The translations under genes and the position numbers were made by a program. This document shows positions 35,378 through 44,245 of a DNA stretch of 64,000 nt, in pieces; the stretch's first letter is position 1; the number at the start of each line of letters is the position of its first letter. Source of the DNA: Ktedonobacter sp. SOSP1-85 (GTDB lineage Bacteria; Chloroflexota; Ktedonobacteria; Ktedonobacterales; Ktedonobacteraceae); contig NZ_BNJI01000002.1 of assembly GCF_016587415.1 (NCBI RefSeq), forward strand, positions 1,612,001 to 1,676,000. The letters are read 5' to 3'. The notes beneath the pieces were generated by a model. The model saw only the letters and a list, made by a program, of their open reading frames with translations. It made no database searches and was not told where the DNA came from.

Positions 35378-38287
35378 CTAATGAGGGTGCCCATCACCGG
35401 GTAGTGATGATGGCGTCATCTCCGCTTTCGGCCGGCGGATGCGGACGCGTTTCTCGCCCGGAGGTGATGCTGTGATCGTTTGTGCCACCGGGAGGAGTGT
35501 GACGTCAGGCGAGGGCGATGATGGTGGTGCCACATCCGTTTCCTGGGCACGTGTGACTGGCCCTGCCTGTGCTGCTGATGTTTGTGTCGGTTCATGGGTG
35601 TGCTCTTTCTTGCGTCCATGGGTCCCATGGCGGGCGTTGAGTGTTTCAAGCAGGGCGTCGACCTCATCGACCGGTCGGCCGTGGCGGAGGGCGGAGTGCT
35701 CGCGTAGACGCTCGGCTTGCTCTCCACTCCCGGACGGGGGGAGGTCAAGGGCAAGGGAAAAGAACGGGAGCCGCTGTCCGTTGAGCGACCAGCGCGCGTA
35801 GCAGGTGTAGTCGGGAAGGTTGGTCACGTCTTCAGGACTCAAGAGATGCCCCAGTTCGTGCCGCAGCAAGTAGGCATCTTCTCCGGCGAGTGTAAAGACA
35901 AAGAGATGGTCGGCATTGGCAAACACAGTTGGACGCAAGGCCCGGTCGACGACATCGAGTTGGGCCAGGGATTGAGTGGCCAGAACCAGAAAGGTACCCG
36001 CTTTGCGCAATTCGCTCAGGATGGTGCCATAATTGACCGGGTAATTCTTAAATTCGTCGACCAGGAGCAAAAAGGTGTTGCGTTCCGCTGGTGGGAGAGA
36101 GAGCTGCCGCGAGAGCGCCGCTGAGAAGAGTCCCAGGATGGAGGCCCCAATGAGCGAGGAGACATCCTGACCGACATGCCCGCTTGCCGTATTGACGAGT
36201 AGGATCTGGTTCTCTTCCACCACACGACGAAAATCAATGGTGGAGGTGGGTTGCCCAAGCAGCCGCCGTGAGATCGGTGCGCTGGCGTAGGCCGAGATTT
36301 TCGTGAGCACGGGCGTGGTAATCTCATCCTGCATCCTGGCATCAAGACGTTCATAATACTGGTGCCACCAGTCAAGCACGTGGACATCCTCCACCAAATC
36401 GAGGACGCGTGCGCGAAAACTCTGCTTGTTGAGCAAGACCGTGAGATCAAGCAGGGTGTATTGTTGCGCCGGACCCTGGTGGGGGTCCGTATGTACGAGC
36501 GTCCGGTTCGCCTCTAACACCGTCTTCAGCGAAAATCGCATGACATTTTCCACACGCGGTCCCCAGGCGGTGCTCCAGATGCCTTTGAAAGTCGTCAAAA
36601 GATGACTGACAATGAGGTCTGCTTCTTCCAGGGACGCGACCTGCGTGGCATCAAGGGGGTTGATCCCAGGAGGAAATCCCTGTTGATGCAAATCAAGAAG
36701 GACGACCCCCTCTTCTCGTTCGGATGGCAGTAATCCCAGAAGATCTTCAATCAAATCACCATGCGGCTCGATGACACAGAGTCCGGCGTGTGGTTGGGGG
36801 CAGGTGGAGAGGTGGGCCAGTGCCAGGTGATGAAAAAGGGTACTCTTGCCTTTGCCGGTGCGCCCAATCACGAATTTGTGCGTGAGGAGTTCCGAAGGAG
36901 GAAAGCGTACCGGTACCCTTCTGCCAGCATGGGTAGATGTGCCAAGCTGCCACCCGTTCCCAGTTGTGAGCACATGGGGAGCGAGGAGCGAGCGTTCTTG
37001 CCGTTGTTCCACATTAGTCCCTTCACTCAAGTGGTCGCCAGGTGGTAGATGCCAGAGGGTCGCTACTTCTTCTCCGGTAAGAAAGAGCGAACCCCGTTGT
37101 AGACCTCGCCACCAGGTACCTTTCTGGGTCAGGCGCTGGGCGTGATGTGTCGAGAGCTTGTGGGAGGTGAAGTAGGCTGTCGAGGTGTGGCAGTGCCTGT
37201 AGGCGGCAACGAGGGTGGCATGGATCTGTTGATGGCGTCGTTGTTGTGCTCGTTTCCACTGAAACGCTTGCCAGGAGGACGCGAGCCGCGCTCTGATGGT
37301 GTGGTTGCGCACGAGCGGTTGTGTTGAATGGGCATCCGTCTGAGGAGCCTCTTCGATGAGGTAGACACGTAAACGCGCCCGGTAGGCACTCTTGCCAATT
37401 TTCTCGGCTACCCGTTTCATGTCATAGTATCTTGTCCTCCCAAACAGACGCTCTCCCAGCCAATGTATCCCTCTGATCGTTCCCGCAAGCAGTGTAATTC
37501 CCACCACGAGCCCTATCCCAAGGATGGCTTGCTGGGAAAGGGAGAGATGGGGGAGGGTGCCATGCAGGAGACTGAGCACATCCTCTTGAAGCCACGAGGG
37601 GAAAAGATGATGCTCCTGACCATAATTCCAGATGAGCAGGAGCCCTACCGCGATGCCCAGGAGCACAATCTGTTCCCAGCCTGGTGCGCCTCGGCGCAGG
37701 CGTGATTGCGTCTCTCGACGTTGCTCTCGCTCTTCTTCAAGCGGATGCTCGACGGAGAAGCGTTGATACTTGCGTGCCCAGGTCGGCGGCAGCGGAGTGA
37801 GTGCCAGTTGGGTGACTGCGCGTATCCCGGCGGGAAGATGCTCAAGCGTGGTGAGCACCCCGAGCAACGGATCGATCCCTTGTTCATGTGGCTTTCCAGG
37901 AGACCAGGAACGCAGTGTCTCATAGGCTGCGCCCCCGGCTCGCAGTTCCATCGCGCTGACAAACGCAAATGTCTCCACCTCGAAGGGATCTTCTTCTGGG
38001 GGGACGTGGCACACGATAGCCTGGGGATAGCGCACCTGGATCTGCCGTGTCGCGGCACGTAAGGCGTCTTCAGATGGTGCACGTAGCAGAAACTGCGCGC
38101 TGCGTGCCTGCTGTGTGTCTGCAGGTGTGCTTGCGATTTCCAGAGCGAGCGCGCTTCCTTGCAGCACCAGGGATTGTATGGTGCCTTCCAGGGCGCTGCG
38201 TTCAACCAGCGTTATCCCGCGAGCAGGGATGATGCGGGCGAGAGAGGGTTTGCTTGTTGCTTGCGAAAACGGCCAGATGGATGTCAT
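35378..38287 (-). CDS. VirD4/TraG-type coupling ATPase of the conjugation system
   Basis: A 969-residue protein. Two hydrophobic segments lie at about 205-225 and 250-275, a common arrangement for membrane anchoring. The ATPase has Walker A VIGRTGKGKSTLF (about residue 470), an INPLD strand typical of the HerA/TraG group, and Walker B FLLLVDEFKNYP (about 739), then ATQSLAQL. The C-terminal 100 residues are polar and basic, probably disordered. Coupling proteins dock the DNA-relaxase complex to the transfer channel. Its ATG overlaps the stop of the VirB4-like gene by four bases. Longer than most TraG/TcpA proteins because of the N-terminal extension. Confidence 0.9.
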   Translation of the reverse strand: MTSIWPFSQATSKPSLARIIPARGITLVERSALEGTIQSLVLQGSALALEIASTPADTQQARSAQFLLRAPSEDALRAATRQIQVRYPQAIVCHVPPEEDPFEVETFAFVSAMELRAGGAAYETLRSWSPGKPHEQGIDPLLGVLTTLEHLPAGIRAVTQLALTPLPPTWARKYQRFSVEHPLEEEREQRRETQSRLRRGAPGWEQIVLLGIAVGLLLIWNYGQEHHLFPSWLQEDVLSLLHGTLPHLSLSQQAILGIGLVVGITLLAGTIRGIHWLGERLFGRTRYYDMKRVAEKIGKSAYRARLRVYLIEEAPQTDAHSTQPLVRNHTIRARLASSWQAFQWKRAQQRRHQQIHATLVAAYRHCHTSTAYFTSHKLSTHHAQRLTQKGTWWRGLQRGSLFLTGEEVATLWHLPPGDHLSEGTNVEQRQERSLLAPHVLTTGNGWQLGTSTHAGRRVPVRFPPSELLTHKFVIGRTGKGKSTLFHHLALAHLSTCPQPHAGLCVIEPHGDLIEDLLGLLPSEREEGVVLLDLHQQGFPPGINPLDATQVASLEEADLIVSHLLTTFKGIWSTAWGPRVENVMRFSLKTVLEANRTLVHTDPHQGPAQQYTLLDLTVLLNKQSFRARVLDLVEDVHVLDWWHQYYERLDARMQDEITTPVLTKISAYASAPISRRLLGQPTSTIDFRRVVEENQILLVNTASGHVGQDVSSLIGASILGLFSAALSRQLSLPPAERNTFLLLVDEFKNYPVNYGTILSELRKAGTFLVLATQSLAQLDVVDRALRPTVFANADHLFVFTLAGEDAYLLRHELGHLLSPEDVTNLPDYTCYARWSLNGQRLPFFSLALDLPPSGSGEQAERLREHSALRHGRPVDEVDALLETLNARHGTHGRKKEHTHEPTQTSAAQAGPVTRAQETDVAPPSSPSPDVTLLPVAQTITASPPGEKRVRIRRPKAEMTPSSLPGDGHPH

Positions 38288-41010
38288 TTCTTGCCTGCTT
38301 TCTCATGGACCTGCTGGCGTTGAACTGCCAGTTCTTGCGGGTCAGTGGTGATCAGGGCATGCTCTTCAGGTGAGGCATTCATTTCAACCAGCATGCGCTT
38401 GGAGCCAACGGAGAGCAAGGCCCGGTTTTGCGGCATGGAGAGCAGCAACTGCTCTTCTTCCTGTGTCAAGCCAAAAGCCTCACGAGCGGCCTGAGCGCCA
38501 ACACTATCCAGGCGTTTTAAGACTTTGATGAGCGCGTTCTGCGCGATGATGTTGCCGTACGGGTTGAGAATGAATTGCTCCGGATTCTGGGTGATGGTGA
38601 CCAGGCTCAGGTAATGCTTGCGCGCCTCACGTGCCAGGCGTTCCAGAAAGCGCCCCCCTTCCTCGTGTGCGATGAGGGACCAGGCCTCATCGATGTAGCA
38701 CCGCCTGGGGCGTGGATGAAAAAGGGCCTGCGACCAGATGAGTTCCGCGATCAAAAACATCCCGATGGGACGCAGTTCTCGACTGCCACGGAGTTCGCTC
38801 ACATCAAAGCTGATGAGCGACGTTTCAAGCGTCACACTGGTCTGGCGATTGAAGAGGCCGGACAGGCTGCCATGGACGTAGCGCTCCAGCCGGTCGGCGA
38901 GGCCATAGTCATCCTGGCCAACGACCCCGCTTTTGAGGACATCGTAGAGATCGCGCAGGAAGGGGGCCTGTCGATCATGGGTGCGTGGGTCTGCCGTGAT
39001 GCCCACCCGCCGGTAGCACTCATAGAAGGCCCGATCCAGGAAGGCCTTCTCACGCGCAGAGAGCGTGGTGGGATGAGGGATGTATTCCGCGAGCAGCAGA
39101 TCCAGGAAGGCGTGCAACTGCGTCATCTTTTCCGCGAGCCGATCTCCACGCCGCTGGGTGGTGACATACCAGTCCATGTCGACGCCCTGGGGTAGCACAT
39201 CAAAGGGATTGATGGCGTGCTCGGAGCCTGGAGAGAGGCGAAGGACGGTTCCCCCAAACACGTCGACCAGGCGCTCATATTCGCGCGATGGATCAAGAAT
39301 GAGCACCTGGGTGTCGGGATGGCGGAAACGTTGATGCAACAGCCACAACTTGACGGCATAGGATTTTCCACTGCCAGTCACCCCACCCCAGAATTCGTGT
39401 GGGCTTTCCAGCGCCCAGGGATTGAGCAGGACGGGTTCACCACTGGTGGTCACGCCCACAAAGGTGCCGTCCTGCATGGCGAACGACTCACTCATGAAGG
39501 GAAAGGTGCAGGCGGCGATAGTGCTGGTTGTCGTGAAGGTGCGCCCCAGCGTATCCGTACAGGTCGGTTGGCACGCGCGGAAAGCTTCAGCATGTTCCAG
39601 GGTGGTTGGATGGGCGACAAAGAGATGCTGATGCAGGATCTGGCGCAGGCGCTCGGTGCGCGCGTTAAGCGTGGTGAGATCTGGCGCACGGACGAGCAGG
39701 TAGAACCCCATCTCCAGCATGCTCTCTTCCCCGGATGCCAGCGGCCCAATGAGTGCCGTCACATCGGCTTCAGCAACCTGGAGGGTAGGGTCCTGCTGCC
39801 TACCTCGATGCAGGTTCATGCGCTGGGTGGAGGCGTACTGCTCTTTGCGGAAGAGGAGCCGTTTGACGAACTCGGCAGTGTTTTGGGGCGAGAAATGGAA
39901 AGAGAGATCAAAGATCTCATCACAGGCGAGCAGCGGCGAGAGGCACCCCTCCACAATTTCGCGCGGGAACCCGACGACGGCGAGCCCACGCACATATTCC
40001 GCGCCAACCTGCAGATAGCGTGGGGTGACGCGCACGCTTTCCGGGGCCAGCAGGTCTTTGAGGGCCATAAGGTCAGCAGGGGCCAACAACCGGTCGCGGG
40101 CCGAGGGCAAGAGCAGGGCCTCCTCCATCTCGACGGCGTACGGATCGAACGCTGCCTCTTCCTCCTGGGACGAGGGCGAGAGCACGTCAAGGGCTGGACG
40201 CGCGAAGGGTTTGTCGGAGAGCGCGAAGATGCGCTCAGGCAGCGGAAAGCGCAGCACCTGCTCTCCCTGGAGCGCGCCATGCGCCAGATCGGCCAGTTCT
40301 TTGCCTGCCAGGCGGTGGCTGAGTAACCCCATCGCGGCCAGTTGATGCTGTATCGCCTGAACGCGTGTCGCGAGGATCTGTTGGGCCTCGTCCAGACGCG
40401 CCTGTCGCGTACGCTTCCGGGCTCGACGGCTGAGCAGGCGCCAGAGGGAGCTGTTCCAGGTGTTCTGTGTGTTTTCTTGATCGGCGGTGAGCAGGAGGTA
40501 AAAGCGGCGATCGATGAGGGTACGCTCAGCTCCAAGCAGACGCATAGCGCGTTCATGCGAGAGGGCGATTGCGGAGGCTTCTCCTTGCCAGAGGCCCTCG
40601 TGGGCATGAAGCTCTTCCACATAGGAGGAGAGATCCATACGCTTCGAACGAATGAGGATCTGGATGGGAAAACGCAGTGAACGCAGCAGTGCGCGAAAGG
40701 CCAGCATCATCGTCGAGCGCTCCTCTTGAGATTTCAGCGTGTAGTTGGTGGCTCGAATCTCAAGGGCTGCCAGATAGTCACGTTCCTGCGGTCCCTCTGA
40801 GAGGGGAGCACGATTGACCTGTACATCCTGAACAATGTGATCGAGCAAGACAAATTGCTGCTGCACGCTCCCATGTTTCCGTCGATGCTGGCGACGAGCA
40901 CGAGGTGAACGTTGCGGGCGTGCTGACCGAATCTTTTCCGTCTGGGAACGCTCCTGCTGTGCTGCGAGGAGTGATGGGTCGTTGGTAGGCTGATCATCAT
41001 GCACGATCAT
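38284..41010 (-). CDS. VirB4/TraC-type type IV secretion ATPase
   Basis: A 908-residue protein; start ATG after GGAGGGATAGTT. The N-terminal half matches the CagE/TrbE/VirB4 region. Walker A is GVTGSGKSYAVKLWLLHQ (about 541-558), followed by QVLILDPSREYERL, and Walker B is RRCYIDEAWSLI (about 768), then TITQNPEQF. VirB4 is the conserved motor that drives pilus assembly and substrate transfer at the inner face of the membrane. A highly basic N-terminus (RRKHGS) is unusual but in keeping with soluble VirB4 forms. Start lies 2 bp after the PrgI gene. Confidence 0.93.
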   Translation of the reverse strand: MIVHDDQPTNDPSLLAAQQERSQTEKIRSARPQRSPRARRQHRRKHGSVQQQFVLLDHIVQDVQVNRAPLSEGPQERDYLAALEIRATNYTLKSQEERSTMMLAFRALLRSLRFPIQILIRSKRMDLSSYVEELHAHEGLWQGEASAIALSHERAMRLLGAERTLIDRRFYLLLTADQENTQNTWNSSLWRLLSRRARKRTRQARLDEAQQILATRVQAIQHQLAAMGLLSHRLAGKELADLAHGALQGEQVLRFPLPERIFALSDKPFARPALDVLSPSSQEEEAAFDPYAVEMEEALLLPSARDRLLAPADLMALKDLLAPESVRVTPRYLQVGAEYVRGLAVVGFPREIVEGCLSPLLACDEIFDLSFHFSPQNTAEFVKRLLFRKEQYASTQRMNLHRGRQQDPTLQVAEADVTALIGPLASGEESMLEMGFYLLVRAPDLTTLNARTERLRQILHQHLFVAHPTTLEHAEAFRACQPTCTDTLGRTFTTTSTIAACTFPFMSESFAMQDGTFVGVTTSGEPVLLNPWALESPHEFWGGVTGSGKSYAVKLWLLHQRFRHPDTQVLILDPSREYERLVDVFGGTVLRLSPGSEHAINPFDVLPQGVDMDWYVTTQRRGDRLAEKMTQLHAFLDLLLAEYIPHPTTLSAREKAFLDRAFYECYRRVGITADPRTHDRQAPFLRDLYDVLKSGVVGQDDYGLADRLERYVHGSLSGLFNRQTSVTLETSLISFDVSELRGSRELRPIGMFLIAELIWSQALFHPRPRRCYIDEAWSLIAHEEGGRFLERLAREARKHYLSLVTITQNPEQFILNPYGNIIAQNALIKVLKRLDSVGAQAAREAFGLTQEEEQLLLSMPQNRALLSVGSKRMLVEMNASPEEHALITTDPQELAVQRQQVHEKAGKK

Positions 41011-41012
41011 AA

Positions 41013-41456
41013 CTATCCCTCCTGTTCGTGGTCATGCTGGCCCTCTCGCATATGGGCGCTGTTGTGCGTGTGAAGACGACGCTCCTCGGCTGCGTCCCAT
41101 TTGGCGCTGCGCCATACAGCAGTTCCCGGGGAGAGATGCGCGCGTATCCACACCAGGACCCAGAGTTCCAGGGGGCGATCGGCAATCTGGAGAAAGGCAC
41201 CAGCCAGTGTCACCAGCACCAGTGGGAGTACGGCCAGAAACGCGAGTCCTCGGCTCCAGAGAAACCCTCCTCCCCAGGCGATGGCCCAGGTCAGCACTTG
41301 CAGCCAGGTGGCATAGGCCAGGCTTGCGCCCGTGATGAGGAGCAACAACTGGCGTGCGGTGAGCCCAAAGAGCAGCTTATCAGGTTCGTTCATGTGCGTG
41401 GGCACGGTGTAGGTCTGGCGTCTGGTAGATACCTCTGTCGTGTGGGTCGATGTCAT
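41013..41456 (-). CDS. PrgI-family membrane protein
   Basis: A 147-residue protein with the PrgI (PF12666) pattern: YTVPTHMNEPDKLLFGLTAR, then two membrane helices (LLLLITGASLAYATWL and LAFLAVLPLVLVTLAGAFLQ) and a DRPLELWVLVWIRAHL segment. PrgI is the small VirB3-like subunit paired with VirB4 in conjugation systems of one-membrane bacteria. It is directly in front of the VirB4-like gene (2 bp), as in such systems. Ribosome-binding site AAAGGAGC. Confidence 0.88.
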   Translation of the reverse strand: MTSTHTTEVSTRRQTYTVPTHMNEPDKLLFGLTARQLLLLITGASLAYATWLQVLTWAIAWGGGFLWSRGLAFLAVLPLVLVTLAGAFLQIADRPLELWVLVWIRAHLSPGTAVWRSAKWDAAEERRLHTHNSAHMREGQHDHEQEG

Positions 41457-41486
41457 TGCAAAAAAGCTCCTTTCATATATACCCCC

Positions 41487-41876
41487 TCAAGGGGCGGCGT
41501 TATTGATGATGGACGAGATGGCCGTGGCGAGCAACACGAGGGCCAGCCCTCCCAGGGCGCGGTAGAGCGCGGCCTTCGCGTGATCCTGGGATCGTTCATG
41601 AGGAAACATGAGACCGATCGCTCCCCACGCAAAGAAGAAGAGGGCGACGGCATAGGCCACGGGCTTGATGCCGTTGTCGTAGAGATTTTTGAAAAACTGG
41701 GTGATGGTGGTGGCATCCCCTCCTCCTCCCCCAGCGGCTGCTATGGCGAGTGGAAAGAGGGGATGGGGAATGGGAGGGTCAGCGAGCCAGACCACAAGGT
41801 GAAGCGCAGGCAGGCCTTCCAGGACCCGCACCACGGTGGCAGCGAGCACCGGGTGCCAGTAAATCATGGTAATCAT
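41487..41876 (-). CDS. VirB2/TrbC-like pilin subunit candidate
   Basis: A 129-residue protein; ATG after AAAAGGAGAACACG. A hydrophobic N-terminal half is followed by a Gly-rich stretch and two membrane helices (IKPVAYAVALFFFAWGAIGL, LYRALGGLALVLLATAISSI), the shape of VirB2/TrbC pilins. Position between the CHAP and PrgI genes supports this. Sequence identity to known pilins is not obvious, so the call rests on size, topology and place in the operon. Confidence 0.7.
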   Translation of the reverse strand: MITMIYWHPVLAATVVRVLEGLPALHLVVWLADPPIPHPLFPLAIAAAGGGGGDATTITQFFKNLYDNGIKPVAYAVALFFFAWGAIGLMFPHERSQDHAKAALYRALGGLALVLLATAISSIINNAAP

Positions 41877-41900
41877 CGTGTTCTCCTTTTCATGCTGAAT

Positions 41901-42599
41901 TTAGGAAAGGGTGAGGGGGTGGAGGTAGCCCACCACCTCAAAGGCATTCCAGTACCCATTCTGAGTATTGACAGATCCATCCGGGTTGAGAGGAAGCGTT
42001 TGAACCGGGAATTCGCCATTGGCCTGGGCAAAGGTGATGGCGGTATGGTGAGGGGCAACGCCAAGGACAATACTGACATGTCCGTAGGCCCCTCCATTCC
42101 AGGCCATAATATCGCCAGGTTGTGGGAGGTTCCCACGCGCAGGCAGGCGTTGCCAACCCGGCTCACTGGCAAAGTGCTCCCAGTACTGATTGGCATTCTG
42201 GCCCTGGACGGGGAGTGGCTGAACATAGGCATAGGCGGCGATGACGAACACCACGCACTGAAAGGTGTCTGGCTGCCAGGAAGCACATCCGGGGCAGTGC
42301 GCGTTGGCCCACGCGATGATCTCAGGCGGGAAACCCGCGTCGTAGTAGTGGTCAGCGCCACTGCCCTGGCAATCGGTAGGAAGGCGAGCAGGGGTACAAT
42401 GAAGGTGGGCCGCCATCTTGAGCGCCCATTGCATCACTTCGCCACGTTTCCCCGAGCCTGAAGTGTCAATGGTTGGGAGACCGGGATATGCTGTCTGAGG
42501 GACTCCCTGAGCCTGTGCGTCCATCGCCACGGTCATGCTTGTGCCAAACATCCCAAACACAACAAGGACCATGCCGCCAAGAAGAAGGAACTTGAGCAT
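41901..42599 (-). CDS. CHAP-type peptidoglycan hydrolase of the transfer apparatus
   Basis: A 232-residue protein with an N-terminal signal/anchor (LLLGGMVLVVFGMFGTSMTV) and a C-terminal CHAP amidase/endopeptidase domain: the catalytic Cys in WQPDTFQCVVFVIAAYAY (about residue 113), then QPGDIMAWNGGAYGHVSIVL with the catalytic His. Such VirB1-like hydrolases open the cell wall for the conjugation channel. Two further Cys (CPGCASW, CTPARLPTDC) may form disulphides outside the membrane. RBS AGAAAGG. Confidence 0.88.
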   Translation of the reverse strand: MLKFLLLGGMVLVVFGMFGTSMTVAMDAQAQGVPQTAYPGLPTIDTSGSGKRGEVMQWALKMAAHLHCTPARLPTDCQGSGADHYYDAGFPPEIIAWANAHCPGCASWQPDTFQCVVFVIAAYAYVQPLPVQGQNANQYWEHFASEPGWQRLPARGNLPQPGDIMAWNGGAYGHVSIVLGVAPHHTAITFAQANGEFPVQTLPLNPDGSVNTQNGYWNAFEVVGYLHPLTLS

Positions 42600-42624
42600 C
42601 CTTTCTCACCTTTCTTCCTTTCGC

Positions 42625-43833
42625 TTAGAGGGCCGCGATGGCTCGAATGGCCATCGACTCGACCTGGGTGGTGACCTGCGATTGGGCGGTGTCTGCTTGC
42701 TGTTGCGCCTGCAAGATCGGGCGCAGGGCATAGTTCTGGATCATGGAGGGCAAGCGCGGGACCAGGTAGAACATGGCCCCACTCAGAAGAAGCGCCACAA
42801 TCTGCTGGATGATCGTGTCGAGCCCCGCGACTGGGCCTGTGCTGATCTGGATGCTGGTGCTGTAGCTCACCAGGAGCCCTCCCAGGCTGAGCGCGGTGAT
42901 CTGGATAAATTGGATCATGACGGTGGAGACAAAGGCAGAGAGCCAGATCTGGCCCCAGCGCTGGGTTTGTGGCAGCGCCAGACAAAGCAGTCCCAGGGGG
43001 GAGAGGGCGGTGAGCAATGCGACGACTGCCAGTCGGACGAGCATCTGCCAGGCGAGCCAGAGCATGTGCCAGAAGAGAAAAACCACAAACCAGACGCGCA
43101 GCAAGAACCCGATGGCGACCTGGTCGGGTGTTTGTCCCACGAAATTGATCATCAGGGAGAGGGTGTCTTTGAGAAAGGAATGAAGAAATAGCTCGTCGAC
43201 CCCCAGGCAAAGGGCATTGTTGAAATCGATGATGAGTCGACACACATACAGGCTGATGTGGGCGGCAAGGAAGGCCACGCAGAGCCGTGGGAGCGCTTCA
43301 TGCAAGGAGGGCATGGGCACGCCGATGCTGCGTCCAATGAGTACGTTGTAGGCCAGGAAGCCAACCAGGACGACCACGGCGGTATCCAGGAAGCCCAGTT
43401 CCCAGCTCACCATCTGCTGGATCTGGCTGTTGTCATAGGTGGCGAGCGCCGGGGTCTGGGACAGGAAATTGAAGGGATTCTGCATGAAGAGCTCGATGAT
43501 GGGACGTACGATGTTCCAGATCTGCTCGGTCAGATTGGCCAGAAACTCATTGCTGTAGCAGGCCACATCCCCGATGCCACAGGCAAAGGCTTGCTGTGAA
43601 GAGGATGGGCTGAGAGGCATACTTCTATATTCGCTTCCACCTGCCTGTGTGACGGAGGTGGCAGAAAGCGAGGTCCCCTGAACGGCGGGAGATGTGCCAT
43701 AGGGAGCAGGTACATGAGCAGTGAGCAGCATCCCCGCTATCACAAGCAGAACAATACCTCCCCAGCGTGTGAGTATGACATACGGTCTTCTTGTCATGAG
43801 TGAGAGTAAGGCGCGAGTAAACAGGCGAGACAT
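42625..43833 (-). CDS. VirB6/TrbL-like polytopic membrane protein of the conjugation channel
   Basis: A 402-residue protein; ATG at 43833 after AAGGAG. It has an N-terminal signal helix, an extracellular region with two Cys (ACGIGDVACYS), and about six membrane helices in two groups, then a Gln-rich tail. This is the plan of VirB6/TrbL (also called TcpH/PrgH) channel proteins. It is the first gene of the minus-strand operon that continues through 33575; no relaxase gene is seen in the operon. Confidence 0.8.
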   Translation of the reverse strand: MSRLFTRALLSLMTRRPYVILTRWGGIVLLVIAGMLLTAHVPAPYGTSPAVQGTSLSATSVTQAGGSEYRSMPLSPSSSQQAFACGIGDVACYSNEFLANLTEQIWNIVRPIIELFMQNPFNFLSQTPALATYDNSQIQQMVSWELGFLDTAVVVLVGFLAYNVLIGRSIGVPMPSLHEALPRLCVAFLAAHISLYVCRLIIDFNNALCLGVDELFLHSFLKDTLSLMINFVGQTPDQVAIGFLLRVWFVVFLFWHMLWLAWQMLVRLAVVALLTALSPLGLLCLALPQTQRWGQIWLSAFVSTVMIQFIQITALSLGGLLVSYSTSIQISTGPVAGLDTIIQQIVALLLSGAMFYLVPRLPSMIQNYALRPILQAQQQADTAQSQVTTQVESMAIRAIAAL

Positions 43834-44245
43834 CGAGTAGCTCCTTCTTCGTTGTTGATCTCTCTGTGTCAGGGGTAAGTGTACTCAACGAGGGTATGAA
43901 ATGGGAAGAGGAAAACCACCCAATGTCGGGCGAAGTTCTTCCCAGTTTCGGGCGAAGTCAGAGCCACATGGGTGCGAGGTGTGTCTGTATATTCACTCGA
44001 GGCGCACGTTGAGGCCGATACATCGGGAGCAACTCCTTGCCAGCAGCGAAAGAGGTCTCTTCTGCTACCGGAAGTGCAGAGAGACCTTCAACTGCAGCCC
44101 TGAAGGATGGAGACTATCGACCTGATTGCTCATCAGTGCCAACCATAGCGAAATGGCTGATTTGTTTTTGTGTGAGGTGATATGTACTCACTTCACTGTC
44201 ATTATTTTCATGTTTCTTTTTTGTGAAAGAGAATATATGAGATGA
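43834..44245. other. Intergenic region in front of the conjugation operon
   Basis: Holds the operon's promoter region and, at 43903-43957, the second copy of the 55-bp dispersed repeat. No gene is supported. Confidence 0.5.
43903..43957 (-). repeat. 55-bp dispersed repeat, copy 2
   Basis: Inverted match of 1976-2030, sharing CTGGGAAGAACTTCGCCCG-like and TTGGGTGGTTT blocks. In non-coding DNA 70 bp upstream of the VirB6-like gene. Confidence 0.7.
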
